Assembly (NCBI GenBank): GCA_020629335.1
Contig: JAHDDN010000135.1
Location: forward strand, 5,206 to 11,923
Reading direction: 5' to 3'
From: Chitinophagales bacterium
GTDB lineage: Bacteria > Bacteroidota > Bacteroidia > Chitinophagales > UBA2359
DNA length: 6,718 nt
Shown: positions 6,472 through 6,718 of the stretch, piece by piece
Position numbering within the stretch: position 1 is the first letter of the stretch
How the letters are laid out: each line of letters starts with the position of its first letter
Translations under genes and position numbers: made by a program
The notes under the pieces: model-generated
The model's database searches: none
What the model saw: only the letters and a program-made list of their open reading frames with translations
Told to the model about the DNA's origin: nothing

Positions 6472-6632
6472 GAAGGCGCAAGGTCGGGCTGTCCACTCTT
6501 ATGGGGCTATGCCATTCCTATTCCGCTAAGGCATACTTGTCTTCCCCTTCGGGGCAAGCCTGCGTCTACCTAAGCTCCATAAGTCATGTCATATACGCCC
6601 CATACCGCTACCATCCCTCACGCAAAAAATGC
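6463..6632. repeat. Structured intergenic element with a possible three-way junction
   Basis: Bounded by the complementary ends GCATT (6463-6467) and AATGC (6628-6632). Inside are a CGCC-GAA-GGCG hairpin (6468-6478); an 11-pair closing stem with one G·U, CTTATGGGGCT (6498-6508) with AGCTCCATAAG (6573-6583); and two arms within it: ATGCC/GGCAT (6509-6513/6530-6534) and CTTG…CCCC-TTC-GGGG-CAAG (6536-6558). TATGGGGC (6500-6507) can instead pair perfectly with GCCCCATA (6597-6604), so two folds compete. Open frames crossing it are not credible proteins. The GGTCGGGCTGTCC…ATCCCTCACGC framework recalls dispersed Bacteroidota intergenic repeats, from memory only. Whether it is transcribed, and from which strand, cannot be told. 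Confidence 0.55.
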
Positions 6633-6670
6633 TAGAACAGCTATTCTCGTTTTAACTTGCCACCAAGACC

Positions 6671-6713
6671 TGTCATCCCGAATGCCGTAGGCATACAGGG
6701 ATCTATTACGACA
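6671..6713. repeat. 'TGTCATCCCG' palindromic repeat
   Basis: Three nested stems: TGTC (6671-6674) with GACA (6710-6713), ATCCC (6675-6679) with GGGAT (6698-6702), and ATGCC (6682-6686) with GGCAT (6690-6694) around a GTA loop. CATCCCG…CGGGAT palindromes are widespread intergenic repeats in several bacterial phyla. This copy is imperfect, with ACAGGGAT where a perfect arm would read TCGGGAT. It lies near the window edge, so its context is only partly visible. Confidence 0.6.
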
Positions 6714-6718
6714 AAACT

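Noticed and set aside
6234..6635. A 133-codon open frame (and a 60-codon one overlapping it) upstream of the secreted-protein gene
   Set aside because: The translation runs straight through palindromes and heptamer repeats (giving HHSS- and FIIHHY-type strings), typical of spurious frames over intergenic repeats.

Overview
The window looks like chromosomal DNA from a moderately AT-rich Bacteroidota species, perhaps from Saprospiria or Cytophagia. The evidence is a very large secreted protein built from parts typical of that phylum: FG-GAP/VCBS repeats, an ASPIC/UnbV module, a 'GSFDPND…FDYNEPIMTN' module and a C-terminal type IX secretion (T9SS) sorting domain. Both start codons also lack a convincing Shine-Dalgarno sequence, as is usual in Bacteroidota. 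The lineage is inferred from protein style; there is no marker RNA or ribosomal gene here to fix it.

Layout. (1) 27-1913, plus strand: a complete ABC-F ATPase with twin nucleotide-binding domains and a C-terminal coiled coil of the Uup type. (2) 1914-2448: a 535-base spacer between convergent genes. It has no credible gene. Most of it (1986-2347) is bounded by imperfect inverted repeats whose outer ends carry TA, so it looks like a small non-autonomous transposable element (MITE) or a decayed insertion sequence. Beside it lie a strong intrinsic terminator for the minus-strand gene (2361-2391) and a palindromic repeat just after that gene's stop (2414-2442). (3) 2449-6141, minus strand: a 1230-residue multidomain secreted protein with two predicted beta-propeller regions, one of them made of seven Asp-rich calcium-loop repeats. 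(4) 6142-6718: a non-coding region upstream of that gene. Its distal 400 bases are a mosaic of palindromes, a heptamer-based direct repeat, a branched structured element and a 'TGTCATCCCG' palindrome.

The two genes are convergent and unrelated in function. One is a cytoplasmic, probably ribosome-associated ATPase; the other is exported across both membranes and probably attached to the cell surface. Nothing suggests a shared operon or pathway. The least ordinary content is non-coding: the 360-base inverted-repeat element at 1986-2347 and the repeat mosaic at 6326-6713, which includes a possible three-way-junction RNA or DNA fold with a competing alternative pairing. No defence system, CRISPR array, tRNA, rRNA or intact transposase gene is visible.
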